Shown: piece after piece, positions 55,032-64,000 of the stretch
Layout: the number at the start of each line of letters is the position of its first letter
How positions within the stretch are numbered: the first letter of the stretch is position 1
Origin: Caldithrix sp.
Lineage (GTDB): Bacteria > Zhuqueibacterota > Zhuqueibacteria > Thermofontimicrobiales > Sulfurfontimicrobiaceae
Assembly: GCA_020722815.1 (NCBI GenBank)
Contig: DYKB01000004.1
Coordinates: 56,333 to 120,332 of the forward strand
Direction of reading: 5' to 3'
DNA length: 64,000 nt
Position numbers and translations under genes: made by a program
Notes under the pieces: model-generated
Told to the model about the DNA's origin: nothing
Seen by the model: only the letters and a program-made list of their open reading frames with translations
The model's database searches: none

Positions 55032-55697
55032 ATGAATTTTTTTGATTCACTCAGGAATTGGTTAATCTATGTGATAACCGATGAACACATCAGCGGCGGT
55101 CGGACAAATATTGAAATTACCCGTGCCGCAATTGCTGGTGGTGCCGATGTGATTCAATTACGTGATAAAACCGCATCTTCCCGGAAATTATTCGAAGATG
55201 CGATGGAAATTCGTCATCTTACCTGGAAGGCACGGGTCCCCTTTATCGTCAATGATCGACTGGATATTGCCCTCGCCTGTAATGCGGATGGTTTACATGT
55301 GGGGCAGGCTGATCTGCCAGCATCGGTCGCACGACAATTACTGGGAGAAGATAAAATTTTAGGCGTTTCGGCTGAAACGTTAGAAGAAGCTTTGCAAGCA
55401 GAAAAAGACGGCGCCAATTATCTGGGAGTCGGTCCTATCTTCGAAGCCCGATCAACAAAGCCGGATGCTAGTCAACCAATCGGATTAACATTGTTAGCCG
55501 AAATTCGCCGGCATACCAGTCTTCCCATCATCGCGATTGGGGGGATTAATGCTGCAAATGCCATGGAAACCATCAGTGCCGGTGCAAACGGCATTGCGAT
55601 CATCTCGGCTGTAGTGGCTGCGCCGGATATTCAAAGTGCCACCCGTCGCCTAAAAGCGCTGGTCATGTCCCAGGGAGAATCCACTGAATATGAATAA
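55032..55697 (+). CDS. thiE: Thiamine-phosphate synthase
   Basis: This 221-aa TIM-barrel enzyme joins hydroxymethylpyrimidine diphosphate to the thiazole phosphate. Visible are VIQLRDKTAS (about residues 40-49), FIVNDRLDIAL, DGLHVGQADLP, LGVSAET, YLGVGPIFEARSTKPDA and IAIGGINAANA, in the order expected for ThiE. It lies 41 bp after tenA and overlaps thiL by 8 bp. Confidence 0.95.
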   Translation: MNFFDSLRNWLIYVITDEHISGGRTNIEITRAAIAGGADVIQLRDKTASSRKLFEDAMEIRHLTWKARVPFIVNDRLDIALACNADGLHVGQADLPASVARQLLGEDKILGVSAETLEEALQAEKDGANYLGVGPIFEARSTKPDASQPIGLTLLAEIRRHTSLPIIAIGGINAANAMETISAGANGIAIISAVVAAPDIQSATRRLKALVMSQGESTEYE

Positions 55698-56709
55698 TCT
55701 AACAGTGGCCAGTGTGGGGGAATTTGGCCTGATTGATCGGTTACAAAAAGTCATTGGCCAGTCATTTCATCCGGATTTACTTGTCGGAATCGGCGATGAT
55801 ACCGCTGTGATCCGGCAGAATGATGAGCGGGCACTGCTGGCAACGTGTGATATTCAGGTACAAAATCAACACTTTCGTCTGGAAAATATAACACCTTATC
55901 AATTAGGCCGGCGCGCCATGGCCGTCAACCTGAGTGATATTGCCGCAATGGGTGGAACACCGACTTTTGCGCTCGTCTCACTTGCCTTTCCGAAATCATT
56001 CCCGGTTTCACATTTTGATGCACTTTTTCAGGGAATGCGCGATCAACTGGCTGAATTTTCTGCATTCATTATTGGCGGCAATTTAAGTCAAAGTCGTGAG
56101 GAATTAATTATCGATATCACCCTGTTGGGCGAAGTGAAAACGCAGCATCTTCTAACACGAAGTCATGCAAAGCCTGGCGATCGGATCTGGGTAACCGGCC
56201 AGCCGGGCGTCTCTGCTGCCGGCTTTCAATGTCTTGAAAAATATGGAAAAAATTATCCGGCACAATTTTCAGCTTTGGTTCAAAAACATCTGCAGCCAAT
56301 ACCACGGATTAAACTTGCACAACTTTTGGCACAAACCGGATATATAACCGCCATGATTGATATCAGCGATGGTCTCTACAGTGATTTGGACCATATTTGT
56401 GGAATGAGTCAGGTGAGTGCAAAATTATATCCTGAAAATTTTTCGTGTCCAGCCGAAAAAGGAATTATTGAAAAAATCCTCGAACAAAACTGGATTAATT
56501 TGGCGCTGCATGGGGGAGAAGATTATGAACTATTATTCACCTGCAAAAAAGCCACCCCTTTCGAGAAAATTCAGGCTATTTCGCGAGATTTAAATATACA
56601 AATCACTGAAATCGGGGAAATTATGCCACCCGACAATAAATTTTCAATCATTATCAATGATCATGAAATTGATTTCACTCAAAAAAAAGGGTGGGATCAT
56701 TTTCATTAA
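55690..56709 (+). CDS. thiL: Thiamine-monophosphate kinase
   Basis: This 339-aa enzyme makes thiamine diphosphate from thiamine monophosphate. The ThiL features are GEFGLIDRLQKVIG at the N-terminus, GIGDDTAVI (about residues 34-42), QNQHFRLEN, AVNLSDIAAMGG (with metal-binding Asp), GDRIWVTGQPG and DISDGLYSDLDHI. Its start overlaps thiE, indicating translational coupling. Confidence 0.95.
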   Translation: MNNLTVASVGEFGLIDRLQKVIGQSFHPDLLVGIGDDTAVIRQNDERALLATCDIQVQNQHFRLENITPYQLGRRAMAVNLSDIAAMGGTPTFALVSLAFPKSFPVSHFDALFQGMRDQLAEFSAFIIGGNLSQSREELIIDITLLGEVKTQHLLTRSHAKPGDRIWVTGQPGVSAAGFQCLEKYGKNYPAQFSALVQKHLQPIPRIKLAQLLAQTGYITAMIDISDGLYSDLDHICGMSQVSAKLYPENFSCPAEKGIIEKILEQNWINLALHGGEDYELLFTCKKATPFEKIQAISRDLNIQITEIGEIMPPDNKFSIIINDHEIDFTQKKGWDHFH

Positions 56710-56729
56710 AAAATTCGGAGGAAAAAGGC

Positions 56730-57527
56730 GTGAAAAAAGCATTAACAATTGCCGGGTCCGATAGCGGGGGCGGTGCTGGCATTCAGGCAGATTTAAAAAC
56801 GTTTTGTGCATTCGGTGTTTATGGAACTTCTGCAATCACTGCATTAACGGCCCAAAATACGATTGGGGTTCAGGGTGTTTTTGAAATCGAAACGCATTTT
56901 ATTTATGAACAAATAAAAAGCATTATGACGGACATCGGGACAGATGCTGCCAAAACCGGTATGCTATCACAAATTGAAGTGGTCAAAATCGTCGCCCAGG
57001 CGGTTAAAGACTTTAAAATTCCTAATTTAGTGGTCGATCCCGTCATGGTTGCCAAAGGAGGTGAACCGCTTCTTTCAGAATCTGCCCGAAAGACGATTAA
57101 GGAAGTTTTAATTCCTTTGGCAACCGTGGTAACGCCAAATCTGTTTGAAGCCGAAGCCTTAATCGGAATGAAAATTCAAACGCTGGATGAAATGAAAAAT
57201 GCTGCCATAGCGCTCAAAAAAACAGGTTGCCAATGGGTCGTTATCAAAGGAGGCCATTTATCCGACACCAAAGCGGCTATCGATATTGTCTATAATGGCA
57301 AGGATTTCTCTTTCCTGAAATCCGAACGATTCGATACAAAAAATACCCATGGCACCGGTTGTACTTTTTCCTCAGCCATTACAGCAGGACTGGCGCGTGG
57401 ATATGAACCATTGGCTGCCATTACCCGCGCCAAAGAGTTTATTTCAGAAGCCATTCGCCAGAATGTGCCAATTGGTCATGGACATGGCCCAACCAATCAT
57501 TTTGTCGGGGTTACGACTCGGTGGTAA
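56730..57527 (+). CDS. thiD: Hydroxymethylpyrimidine/phosphomethylpyrimidine kinase
   Basis: This 265-aa ribokinase-fold enzyme phosphorylates the pyrimidine precursor of thiamine twice. It opens with ALTIAGSDSGGGAGIQADLK and shows VVDPVMVAKGG, TPNLFEAEAL and the catalytic NTHGTGCTFSSAI. I chose the GTG at 56730 because GGAGG lies 8 nt upstream; the open frame starting at 56691 overlaps thiL and would place that site inside the gene. It is the last of the thi cluster. Confidence 0.94.
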   Translation: MKKALTIAGSDSGGGAGIQADLKTFCAFGVYGTSAITALTAQNTIGVQGVFEIETHFIYEQIKSIMTDIGTDAAKTGMLSQIEVVKIVAQAVKDFKIPNLVVDPVMVAKGGEPLLSESARKTIKEVLIPLATVVTPNLFEAEALIGMKIQTLDEMKNAAIALKKTGCQWVVIKGGHLSDTKAAIDIVYNGKDFSFLKSERFDTKNTHGTGCTFSSAITAGLARGYEPLAAITRAKEFISEAIRQNVPIGHGHGPTNHFVGVTTRW

Positions 57528-57963
57528 ACTGGTTTATTTTCGTTCACTCCATAAAAAAGCTTTTCTTTAAAACAAATGTGATTATCCTGGCACTTCGTCT
57601 TCTGAATTTTTTTACCAAAATGAATTCACGATAAGTTATTATTATTTAATTTTATTGAAGCTAAATAGACTTTAATAACTTTCAAATCACTTCATTTTTA
57701 TGATTCCGACCCATCCGATTCAAAAAATATGGTAAAATATTTGCAAACTCAGCTAAGTGGAAATATTAATTTTTGCCTCTACTTTAAACTTTCAAGCTAT
57801 TATTATTCATTTTTTGAGTTAATATGAATGCTGTACACTATACCAATAGGAGGAAAGGATAAAATCCGATTGGTTTTCTATTTAAAACCTAACTTTACAG
57901 TTTAACTAGCATCAAATAAAAACAGGTACACTTGTGACTTTTTATTTTACAAAATTCTGAAAA
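57528..57963. other. AT-rich gap after the thiamine cluster
   Basis: I see no gene, repeat family member or clear terminator in this 436-bp stretch. Confidence 0.4.
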
Positions 57964-60057
57964 ATGTCAAGTTTCCAATTATTGAAAGGAATTGGGATGC
58001 AGCCACCTGCCAATCCAGGGACAGTCATGTTTTGGATTTTTACCGATAATGTCATTGAAAATATGTCTATTTTACAATCACAATTTGAAGAATTACGTAC
58101 GGCTGGTTTTGCCGGACTGATGGCCTTCGTTCGTGCCAGCCGCTATGGTCTGGAAGATCCAATCGTAATTCATGCCGTAAAAAAAGCCAGTGAATTATGT
58201 CAGGAACATCAAATAAAATTCTGGTTAACTTTGGATCCGCGGCTGCCAGCGCGTTATAATAATCGAACATTCGAAAAAGGACTCACTACCCTTTTTTGCA
58301 GTGAAACAATCTCGGGACAGCAAATTCCCCACCTCCAGCCGGTGGAAAAGGGTCGTTTTGATATTCGCTTCCAGATCAAACCCCGTCCGACGCACATGAG
58401 TCAGGATGTGGCAATTACATTCATGCCACAGGGGATTGAGCGCGTATTTGCATTTCCTGCCAACCTATCGGGATATTCACCAGCGGAAGTTATTGATTTG
58501 ACAAGCCAAACACGTTTTTTTTATAACGGCCGCGATAATTACGTAGAAGCGTTCGGCACTTTTCACCCCCCGGATAGTCGAAACTGGTTAACCGTCGCTT
58601 TTTTTAAATTTAATTCAACCGCTTATGATTTCTCAGACTCACAGCATTTTTTTAATTATCTGAAATTATTAAATCGCTATGCGGATAATGGTGTTCATCT
58701 GGATGCCCTCACCTGGGACGAACCAGGTTATTATTGTGTTTTTGGTGCCTATCCTTATTCAAATGCGATACAGAAACATTTTGAAATCGATCAGTTCAAA
58801 TTTTCCGAAAATTTGTGGAAATTAATCCTTCCAACAGCAGATCAATCCCATATTGAATTCAGGAATAAATATTTCAGCTTTTTACAAACATCTGTTATTC
58901 AACGCCATCAGGAGGCGCTTCAGATTGGCAAACAGCTCTGGAGCGAACAACTGGAAGGGGGCATTCACTACACCTGGCATTTTGAGTCGGCCGATATGGC
59001 GGATATGAATCACGGAAGCATGGACCTGTGGCGAAGTCTCGAATTTCTGGAATCAGGTTTTACAGATCTGGGGGGAATTAATGCCCTGCGGAATCCAGAC
59101 AACCCATATTATGCCAATCTCGCAGCCATGTTGGTCACCACCCAGAGTTTAGCAAAATTCAGTCGCGGAAAAAAAGGTTACCTCAATCTCTGGACCATCG
59201 GTCACGATGATGGTTCGGGTTATCAAAACGCCATTATGAATCATTGCGTCAATCTCATGCAAGTTTTTTCGCTTCGCTGGCTGGCACATGCTTATGGCCC
59301 GGTCGGATTAATCGGTGACGAAGGCAGTTTCCTCGGTTCGGGCTACTGCCCAGGCTATCCCAATCACAGCACTTGGAAAGATTTTCCCGCCTGGAATCAA
59401 CGACTGCTAGCGGCCGAAAACGAAGTGGATGGCCAATTGCCCTTTGCCAATATTCTCGTGATTTTTCCTGTGGAATCACTCTATGCATTGGGCAGTCCGG
59501 CTGCCAATCCAGTAAGTATGGACATTTTTAAATTAATACGCTGGTTATTGGATCACCACTATATGGTTGATCTTGTTTCCCCCGTTTTGATGAAATCCGG
59601 CTTCTGGGATGACAGTTCATTTGAATTAAGGAAGCACCGGTATGATACCATCATTTATCCTTATCCACAAGTCATCCCATCAAGCTTGTTAATGCTGTTG
59701 ACAACTGTTCCGGAAAAAGTAATCTATGGATATTGTCCCCCCAGGTGGGATTCGACAGGCCAACCGATTGAATTAAAAATAACGAATTATTTTAAAGATT
59801 TCAATGAGTTACAACAATTATTAACAAATCTTTCAATTAACCGTCCAATTCAAGCCCCTGAAAAAACCTGGATTTCTCTCATAAAAATGGAAGAAAAAGC
59901 AATCATCAGCGTTGCACCGGCACGTTATAATGAAGCTTACAGCGGGATGTTGCAGTATCAAAATCAATCGCTTGCACTTAAAACAAGCAAAGGATTATCC
60001 CGTATTCAATTGCAGGTCGGTAAATCGCCAGAAATCATCTATCAGAGTGAGCGATAA
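57964..60057 (+). CDS. Glycoside-hydrolase-like protein of unknown specificity
   Basis: This 697-aa protein lacks a signal peptide and seems cytoplasmic. The N-terminal part (about residues 18-90, FWIFTDNVIENMSILQSQFE then GFAGLMAFVR) and DALTWDEPGYYC near residue 247 look like a TIM-barrel glycosidase with acidic candidates in WDEP. A later segment (about 490-590, ILVIFPVESLYAL, DLVSPVLMKSG and YDTIIYPYPQVIP) resembles the flavodoxin-like domain that follows the barrel in GH42 and related enzymes. I cannot assign a GH family. It stands alone, without transporter or regulator. Confidence 0.65.
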   Translation: MSSFQLLKGIGMQPPANPGTVMFWIFTDNVIENMSILQSQFEELRTAGFAGLMAFVRASRYGLEDPIVIHAVKKASELCQEHQIKFWLTLDPRLPARYNNRTFEKGLTTLFCSETISGQQIPHLQPVEKGRFDIRFQIKPRPTHMSQDVAITFMPQGIERVFAFPANLSGYSPAEVIDLTSQTRFFYNGRDNYVEAFGTFHPPDSRNWLTVAFFKFNSTAYDFSDSQHFFNYLKLLNRYADNGVHLDALTWDEPGYYCVFGAYPYSNAIQKHFEIDQFKFSENLWKLILPTADQSHIEFRNKYFSFLQTSVIQRHQEALQIGKQLWSEQLEGGIHYTWHFESADMADMNHGSMDLWRSLEFLESGFTDLGGINALRNPDNPYYANLAAMLVTTQSLAKFSRGKKGYLNLWTIGHDDGSGYQNAIMNHCVNLMQVFSLRWLAHAYGPVGLIGDEGSFLGSGYCPGYPNHSTWKDFPAWNQRLLAAENEVDGQLPFANILVIFPVESLYALGSPAANPVSMDIFKLIRWLLDHHYMVDLVSPVLMKSGFWDDSSFELRKHRYDTIIYPYPQVIPSSLLMLLTTVPEKVIYGYCPPRWDSTGQPIELKITNYFKDFNELQQLLTNLSINRPIQAPEKTWISLIKMEEKAIISVAPARYNEAYSGMLQYQNQSLALKTSKGLSRIQLQVGKSPEIIYQSER

Positions 60058-60152
60058 TTTAAATTTTCGAGTAAAGCTTATAAAATAATGCATCAATTTC
60101 AATTTTTTCTCTCCACCGCCAGGTTTTGTGACAAAAACGCGCATGATTTAAC

Positions 60153-60181
60153 TTGAAATTTCTACTAAATTTTCTTATCTT
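60153..60181 (+). promoter_or_regulatory. Predicted promoter upstream of the M23-like protein gene
   Basis: TTGAAA is followed after 17 nt by TATCTT, about 75 nt before the ATG at 60260. Confidence 0.35.
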
Positions 60182-60259
60182 TCTCTTAAAATTAAGTTCA
60201 AATCATTACTTAAACCAAATTTTTTATCTATTTAAATTTACCTTAGAAAGAATATCCAG

Positions 60260-61411
60260 ATGAGCGTTAAATCTTTTCTACAAGCTGGCCTGATACTGTT
60301 TTGTATTGCAATTGCTTCAATTTCCTTTAATTTGAACTGCGATAAAAACGCATTAAATCCGCCGGATGAAGGGATTTCGGTTGGATTTCTCACTGCATTG
60401 CCATTGAATGAAAAAGATATTGACTTGTTTGTAAATTTAGGGCACCTGAATCCACCGGGGCATACGTTTCCGTCGGATCATGGTGGATTTTATCTGAAGA
60501 TCTGGCAAAAAAAAGTCAATGTCTATGCACCGGGCACAATGAAAATAACTGAAATTTCGGTTATAAAACATATCAGCGACGGAATTACTGACTATGCCCT
60601 TACGTTATCATCTGAATATGGTTCCTTCCAGGTCGTTTTAGGACACTTGAGTGGAATTAATGACGCAATATTAGCGCAAGCACCGCCGCTGGAAAATGGG
60701 CAGTGTGAAAATTATATGGCAGGTGGTAAAAATTATCAAAAATGTACAATTCGGGTCAAAATTCCGATTAAGGCGGGTGAAATAATGGGTGTTGCCGGTG
60801 GCAATCCAGGACAATATGGTGTAGATTTTGGCACATTTGATCACACAAAAAAAATTAATTTCGCCACCAATCGTTTTAACGACTATCAATATCCTTACAC
60901 CGTCTCTCCTTTAGATTATTTTACCGATGAAATTACCAAAAAACTAGCACCAATTTGTGGTGATTATATCTGTGGTGCCAGGCTTATCCGCACCACGCCC
61001 CCAATCGGCGGGACAGTTACTTACGATATTGCTGGGACAGCTCAGGGTCTCTGGTTTAAAAAGGGCGCATCGACCTTTCCAGAGGATGTGCATGTGGCGT
61101 TGATTTTTGACAATGTGGAAGCCAACCTTCCTGTTTTTTCTGTCGGTACTTCGATTGATGGCTTGAAGTCTGGTCTGTATACTTTTCAAACCAAAACGAA
61201 TGGAATTTTAAATCGAGCTTTTAAGGATGTTGTACCCGATGATCAAATTTATCGCTACGAAATCACACATCGATGTTACGGTGTTTCAATACCCAATACA
61301 ATTATCCTGCTTAAAATGCTGACGAAAACCGAATTACAAATCGAATGTCAAAATATTTCGCAAGGTCCGGACTGGAAATTCACTTCCAAAGCAGTAATAT
61401 TTGAACGATAA
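60260..61411 (+). CDS. Secreted M23/LytM-like lipoprotein with a degenerate metal site
   Basis: The 383-aa product has a hydrophobic N-terminus ending FNLNC (Cys27), perhaps a lipoprotein with unusual Asn before the Cys. Residues about 60-195 follow the order of an M23 peptidase core: GHTFPSDHGGFYLKIW where H-x-D would lie, NVYAPGTMKITEI, FQVVLGHLSG where HxH is expected, and PIKAGEIMGVAGG. The HxH site reads HLS, so zinc binding is probably impaired. The C-terminal half has several Cys residues and no clear family. It may bind a cell-wall or other ligand instead of cutting it. Confidence 0.65.
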   Translation: MSVKSFLQAGLILFCIAIASISFNLNCDKNALNPPDEGISVGFLTALPLNEKDIDLFVNLGHLNPPGHTFPSDHGGFYLKIWQKKVNVYAPGTMKITEISVIKHISDGITDYALTLSSEYGSFQVVLGHLSGINDAILAQAPPLENGQCENYMAGGKNYQKCTIRVKIPIKAGEIMGVAGGNPGQYGVDFGTFDHTKKINFATNRFNDYQYPYTVSPLDYFTDEITKKLAPICGDYICGARLIRTTPPIGGTVTYDIAGTAQGLWFKKGASTFPEDVHVALIFDNVEANLPVFSVGTSIDGLKSGLYTFQTKTNGILNRAFKDVVPDDQIYRYEITHRCYGVSIPNTIILLKMLTKTELQIECQNISQGPDWKFTSKAVIFER

Positions 61412-61521
61412 AAAGGATGACTGTGAAATTTTTCATCAATACAAATTAATCTCCTTGCACTTTATCCTTATATTGTTTAAATTTTTATTACCTGACACTT
61501 TTTGATTATCTAAAATCTGGC

Positions 61522-61587
61522 CCCTCACCCTAGCCCTTTCCAAAAAGGGGAGCAGGAATAGCTACGCCCTCTCCATTTTGGTGAGGG
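61522..61587. repeat. Short GC-rich inverted repeat element
   Basis: CCCTCACC and GGTGAGGG bound a 66-bp stretch with internal CCCTTTCC / GGGGAG pairing. It resembles small extragenic palindromic elements. The rest of the gap is AT-rich and empty. Confidence 0.55.
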
Positions 61588-61712
61588 TCATTGAATGTAG
61601 TTTAAAAAAGATTTATAAAAAAATTTACAGTAATGAATTTAAATTATAGAATTGAAAAAATAACAACAAAAAACGACTCATTAAAAAATCACATTACTTA
61701 TTGCATCGGAAA

Positions 61713-62519
61713 ATGGAAATAAATCTCAACGTCGGAATTTTTACATCAAATGAAATTGATTATATCATCGCCCAATTGGAAAAGGCATTCAATAATGGGT
61801 ACTTAAAACGTCGATTTGAAGATAATATCTATTTATTAGCCTCCTACCGCGGGGTCGAAGTAAGAGGTATTTCTCCAAAATGGAATGTTAAAATCTATAA
61901 ATATAATTTTAAAAAAAATGGTCATTCTATTGTCTGTGTTGATTTGCTCGTTCTAAACCAATTAATCAAAGCTGATTATGCCTGGTTTGTTCCGCCGGAT
62001 TTACCGGTATTACGAATTGATGATGCCGGTTGGGGATTTCCTTTGGGAGGTGTTATGGTTGGAATTACGGACGAACAGATCGTAAAAACAGCGACGGTAC
62101 CAGTCGAATATTTTCGAAAAGATACCCAAAATCGCTTTTCAACCAAAAAATATTTGAAAAAATACACCAATCTGGCCATTGAACTGCTAAACGAATTTAA
62201 GGCTTCGCCAACCACTCATCGAATCGAGATCTGTTCCGGATATGTAAATCAACCACTTCGGGAAAGATTGCGGAGTTATGGTTATGATGTTCGGGTGGTT
62301 GAAATCAAGGGATTATTGCAAGCTGAGCTTGAAAATTGTTTTAAAAAATATGTCCATGAAATTATTGGAGCAGATATTTATTACGATCCCAAAGCAATAG
62401 AAAAATCGGAACTCCCCCGAAAATATCGCGAATGTGTCCAATACGGCAAAAAACATTGTCCGGAACAATTAAAGAATGGCTGGGAGGCGTTATCCGGTAA
62501 ACAGGATTTCGAATACTAA
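61713..62519 (+). CDS. Hypothetical protein with a possible RNase H-like or phosphoribosyl-type core
   Basis: I do not recognise this 268-aa protein. The chain has no signal peptide. A conserved-looking segment VLRIDDAGWGFPLGGVMVGI (about residues 93-112) has paired Asp and Gly residues, and a later IEICSGYVNQPLRERLRSYGY is strand-helix-like. The C-terminus has Cys and His residues (YRECVQYGKKHCPEQLKNGW). A TTG four codons upstream is possible, but ATG 61713 is the better start. It has no operon partner. Confidence 0.6.
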   Translation: MEINLNVGIFTSNEIDYIIAQLEKAFNNGYLKRRFEDNIYLLASYRGVEVRGISPKWNVKIYKYNFKKNGHSIVCVDLLVLNQLIKADYAWFVPPDLPVLRIDDAGWGFPLGGVMVGITDEQIVKTATVPVEYFRKDTQNRFSTKKYLKKYTNLAIELLNEFKASPTTHRIEICSGYVNQPLRERLRSYGYDVRVVEIKGLLQAELENCFKKYVHEIIGADIYYDPKAIEKSELPRKYRECVQYGKKHCPEQLKNGWEALSGKQDFEY

Positions 62520-62686
62520 AGCCTGTTTAAAAAAGGTAGCGTAAGAATTATAATATCAATACATTAGAAGTATATAAAATTTTGAGTAATATACCCTAAT
62601 TGAACCGACTCTCTCTTCAAAGCGAAGGCGGATGCGTTCAAATTTTAATCTCTATTTTTTTGAACAGGCTTTAATACATCAAAAAA

Positions 62687-63685
62687 TTATTTTACAGCCT
62701 TTTCCATCAAACTAACAAGCTTATAAAACTTCTGATGATATAATTGAATAAGCAATTCAATATCTTCTGCATCCAATTGAATTAACTGATGCGTATTTTG
62801 CAGTGCCTGTTCTGGTGTCTTGATACCGGGAATAACCGTTGAAATTTCGGGGAAACTTAAAATAAAGCTCAAACTGAAAGTCGTGGCGGGGATATGATAT
62901 TTATCTTTAAGTGGCCAGATATCTTCTTCCAAAAAATGTATGGCCATTTGTAATACTTCGGGTGTCAAGCGTATATGACGATGGTCATCTGTTGAAAATT
63001 TGGTCTCACGCGTAAATTTTCCGGTCAGAAGCCCAAACTGCAAAGGCATCCGGGCAATAATTCCATAATTTTCCTGATGTGCTTTTTCGATTATACTCAG
63101 GGCGTGTTGATTGAAAATATTAAAAACCAGTTGAAAACCAGCGCCCAGTTGATGTTTAAACATAAACTCAGCTTCTGGTTCAGGATCAAACGTGTTCAGT
63201 GAAATCCCCCAATAGCGAATTTTCCCCTGTTTTTGAAGCAGTTCCATGGCTTCAATACATTCCCCCTGCTCCAATTGTGTCAAACGGGCAACATGAAATT
63301 GATAAAAATCAATGGCGTCACGCTTTAAGCGACGCAGACTGGCTTCACAGGCAGCCAGGATGTAGGCTTTGGTGTGATCCCATTTGATATTTCCATCTGC
63401 CTCACGCTTCTGCCCCACCTTGGTGGCGATGAGTATTTCATCCCGATTACCAAAAGCCTGGCCAAGGAGGTTTTCCGAATGACCAAAGCCATAGATGTCC
63501 GCTGTATCATAAAAATTAATTCCCAAATCGGCGGCTTTTTCCAGGGCTTTTATCGAGACGGTATCATCAACCGGACCCCATCCGATTGGTATCGTTCCCG
63601 CCATCGATGGTCCACCAATCGCCCAGGCACCAAATCCAACTTCACTGACCAGTAAATCTGTTTTGCCAAATTGTCGTGTTTTCAT
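62687..63685 (-). CDS. Aldo/keto reductase
   Basis: This 332-aa NADPH-dependent oxidoreductase reduces aldehydes or ketones. The AKR barrel marks are VGFGAWAIGGP at the start, NFYDTADIYGFGHSE (with catalytic Asp and Tyr), the Lys in LIATKVGQ, FYQFHVARL with the active-site His and VIPGIKTPEQ near the end, which binds the cofactor. It belongs to the branch annotated as general AKR or voltage-gated potassium channel-like. It lies 50 bp downstream of the Crp/Fnr gene on the same strand and may be controlled by it. Confidence 0.88.
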   Translation of the reverse strand: MKTRQFGKTDLLVSEVGFGAWAIGGPSMAGTIPIGWGPVDDTVSIKALEKAADLGINFYDTADIYGFGHSENLLGQAFGNRDEILIATKVGQKREADGNIKWDHTKAYILAACEASLRRLKRDAIDFYQFHVARLTQLEQGECIEAMELLQKQGKIRYWGISLNTFDPEPEAEFMFKHQLGAGFQLVFNIFNQHALSIIEKAHQENYGIIARMPLQFGLLTGKFTRETKFSTDDHRHIRLTPEVLQMAIHFLEEDIWPLKDKYHIPATTFSLSFILSFPEISTVIPGIKTPEQALQNTHQLIQLDAEDIELLIQLYHQKFYKLVSLMEKAVK

Positions 63686-63737
63686 AAAAATTACCTGACT
63701 TTATTCTTCATATCCGATTTATACCGGTGTTAAAATC

Positions 63738-64000
63738 TCACACAAAACTTTTCAATTTTTCAATGTCCTGGATGATTATCCTGTCGCCTTTTTCAATGAG
63801 AATTTTCTGTTTTTTAAATAAACCAAGCGTACGGGATAATGTTTCAGGAATTGTTCCTAACAGCGCTGCAAAATCCTTCTTGCTAAAATCAAATTGAAAA
63901 ATATACCGATCCGTCTTTAATTGACAGTTTTTGAGCAAATATGTCGCAACCCGGGATTTAATATCATGGAGAGAAAGTTCTTCAAGTCGTTCCACCAAAA
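63738..64000 (-). CDS. Crp/Fnr-family transcriptional regulator, C-terminal part (cut by window edge)
   Basis: Only the last 87 residues are visible; the gene continues past the right edge. They form the helix-turn-helix of the family: SLHDIKSRVATYLL, then FDFSKKDFAALLGTIPETLSRTL with the recognition helix, and a wing ending ILIEKGDRIIIQDIEKL. The effector domain is outside the window, so the signal (redox, nitric oxide or cAMP) cannot be judged. Confidence 0.85.
   Translation of the reverse strand, partial: LVERLEELSLHDIKSRVATYLLKNCQLKTDRYIFQFDFSKKDFAALLGTIPETLSRTLGLFKKQKILIEKGDRIIIQDIEKLKSFV

Noticed and set aside
1-64000. CRISPR array
   Set aside because: Repeats are dispersed or tandem without evenly spaced unique spacers, and no cas genes are present.
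1-64000. tRNA or rRNA genes
   Set aside because: Reading by eye I found no T-loop GGTTCRANNCC with a matching acceptor stem and no conserved rRNA blocks; a tRNA scanner would settle this.

Overview
The window looks like chromosomal DNA from an uncultured diderm (Gram-negative-type) bacterium of moderate to low G+C content. An outer-membrane barrel protein, several lipoproteins, an alpha-2-macroglobulin, a MlaC-like protein and an S41 protease all point to a periplasm and outer membrane. TPP-regulated thiamine genes, a bacterial inositol-phosphate synthase, pyruvate phosphate dikinase and abundant small non-coding repeats would fit the FCB/Calditrichota/KSB1-like part of the tree. That placement is inference: there is no rRNA, tRNA or other strong phylogenetic marker here. 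Several promoters match TTGAC(A/T)-N17-TATATT, and many genes have a recognisable GGAG-type ribosome binding site.

Layout. 1-861: gene-free repeat mosaic. 862-8635: alpha-2-macroglobulin, FKBP lipoprotein, Memo-like protein. 9056-16737: TPR-like protein, acyl-CoA ligase, PHP protein, M19 dipeptidase lipoprotein, FGGY kinase. 17089-21281 (minus strand): barrel protein, FHA-GGDEF cyclase, OB-fold lipoprotein, membrane hydrolase-like protein, ribokinase. 21522-25375 (minus strand): two adjacent dynamin-like GTPases. 25983-29698: lipoprotein, MlaC/HpnM-like protein and RND (MMPL/HpnN-like) exporter in a tight operon. 29828-35190: EIIA-like regulator, then PAP2 phosphatase, two GT4 glycosyltransferases and a flippase-like membrane protein. 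35191-37001: repeat graveyard around a truncated sodium:solute symporter. 37147-43325: SDR, RsmI, CDP-alcohol phosphatidyltransferase, inositol-3-phosphate synthase, MATE transporter, thymidylate kinase. 43945-51277: S41 protease, PPDK, DEAD-box helicase. 51787-52633: MNT/HEPN toxin-antitoxin pair. 52738-57527: TPP riboswitch and thiamine genes (HypE-like AIR synthase paralogue, tenA, thiE, thiL, thiD). 57964-64000: glycoside-hydrolase-like protein, degenerate M23-like protein, an unknown protein, aldo/keto reductase and the end of a Crp/Fnr regulator.

Functional themes. Inositol-phosphate synthase and the CDP-alcohol phosphatidyltransferase are adjacent and could make a phosphatidylinositol-type lipid. 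The nearby GT4/PAP2/flippase group could decorate and move a glycolipid. The MlaC/RND operon resembles the HpnM/HpnN pair that moves hopanoids. The thiamine locus covers the coupling and salvage part of the pathway.

The most distinctive feature is a dense set of short non-autonomous repeat families with matched inverted termini. Family A (about 215 bp) has three full copies and one partial. Family B (about 150 bp) has two copies in opposite orientation. Family C (about 110-180 bp) has five copies. Several singletons of other types are present, and at least two insertions appear nested. No transposase gene is present to explain them.
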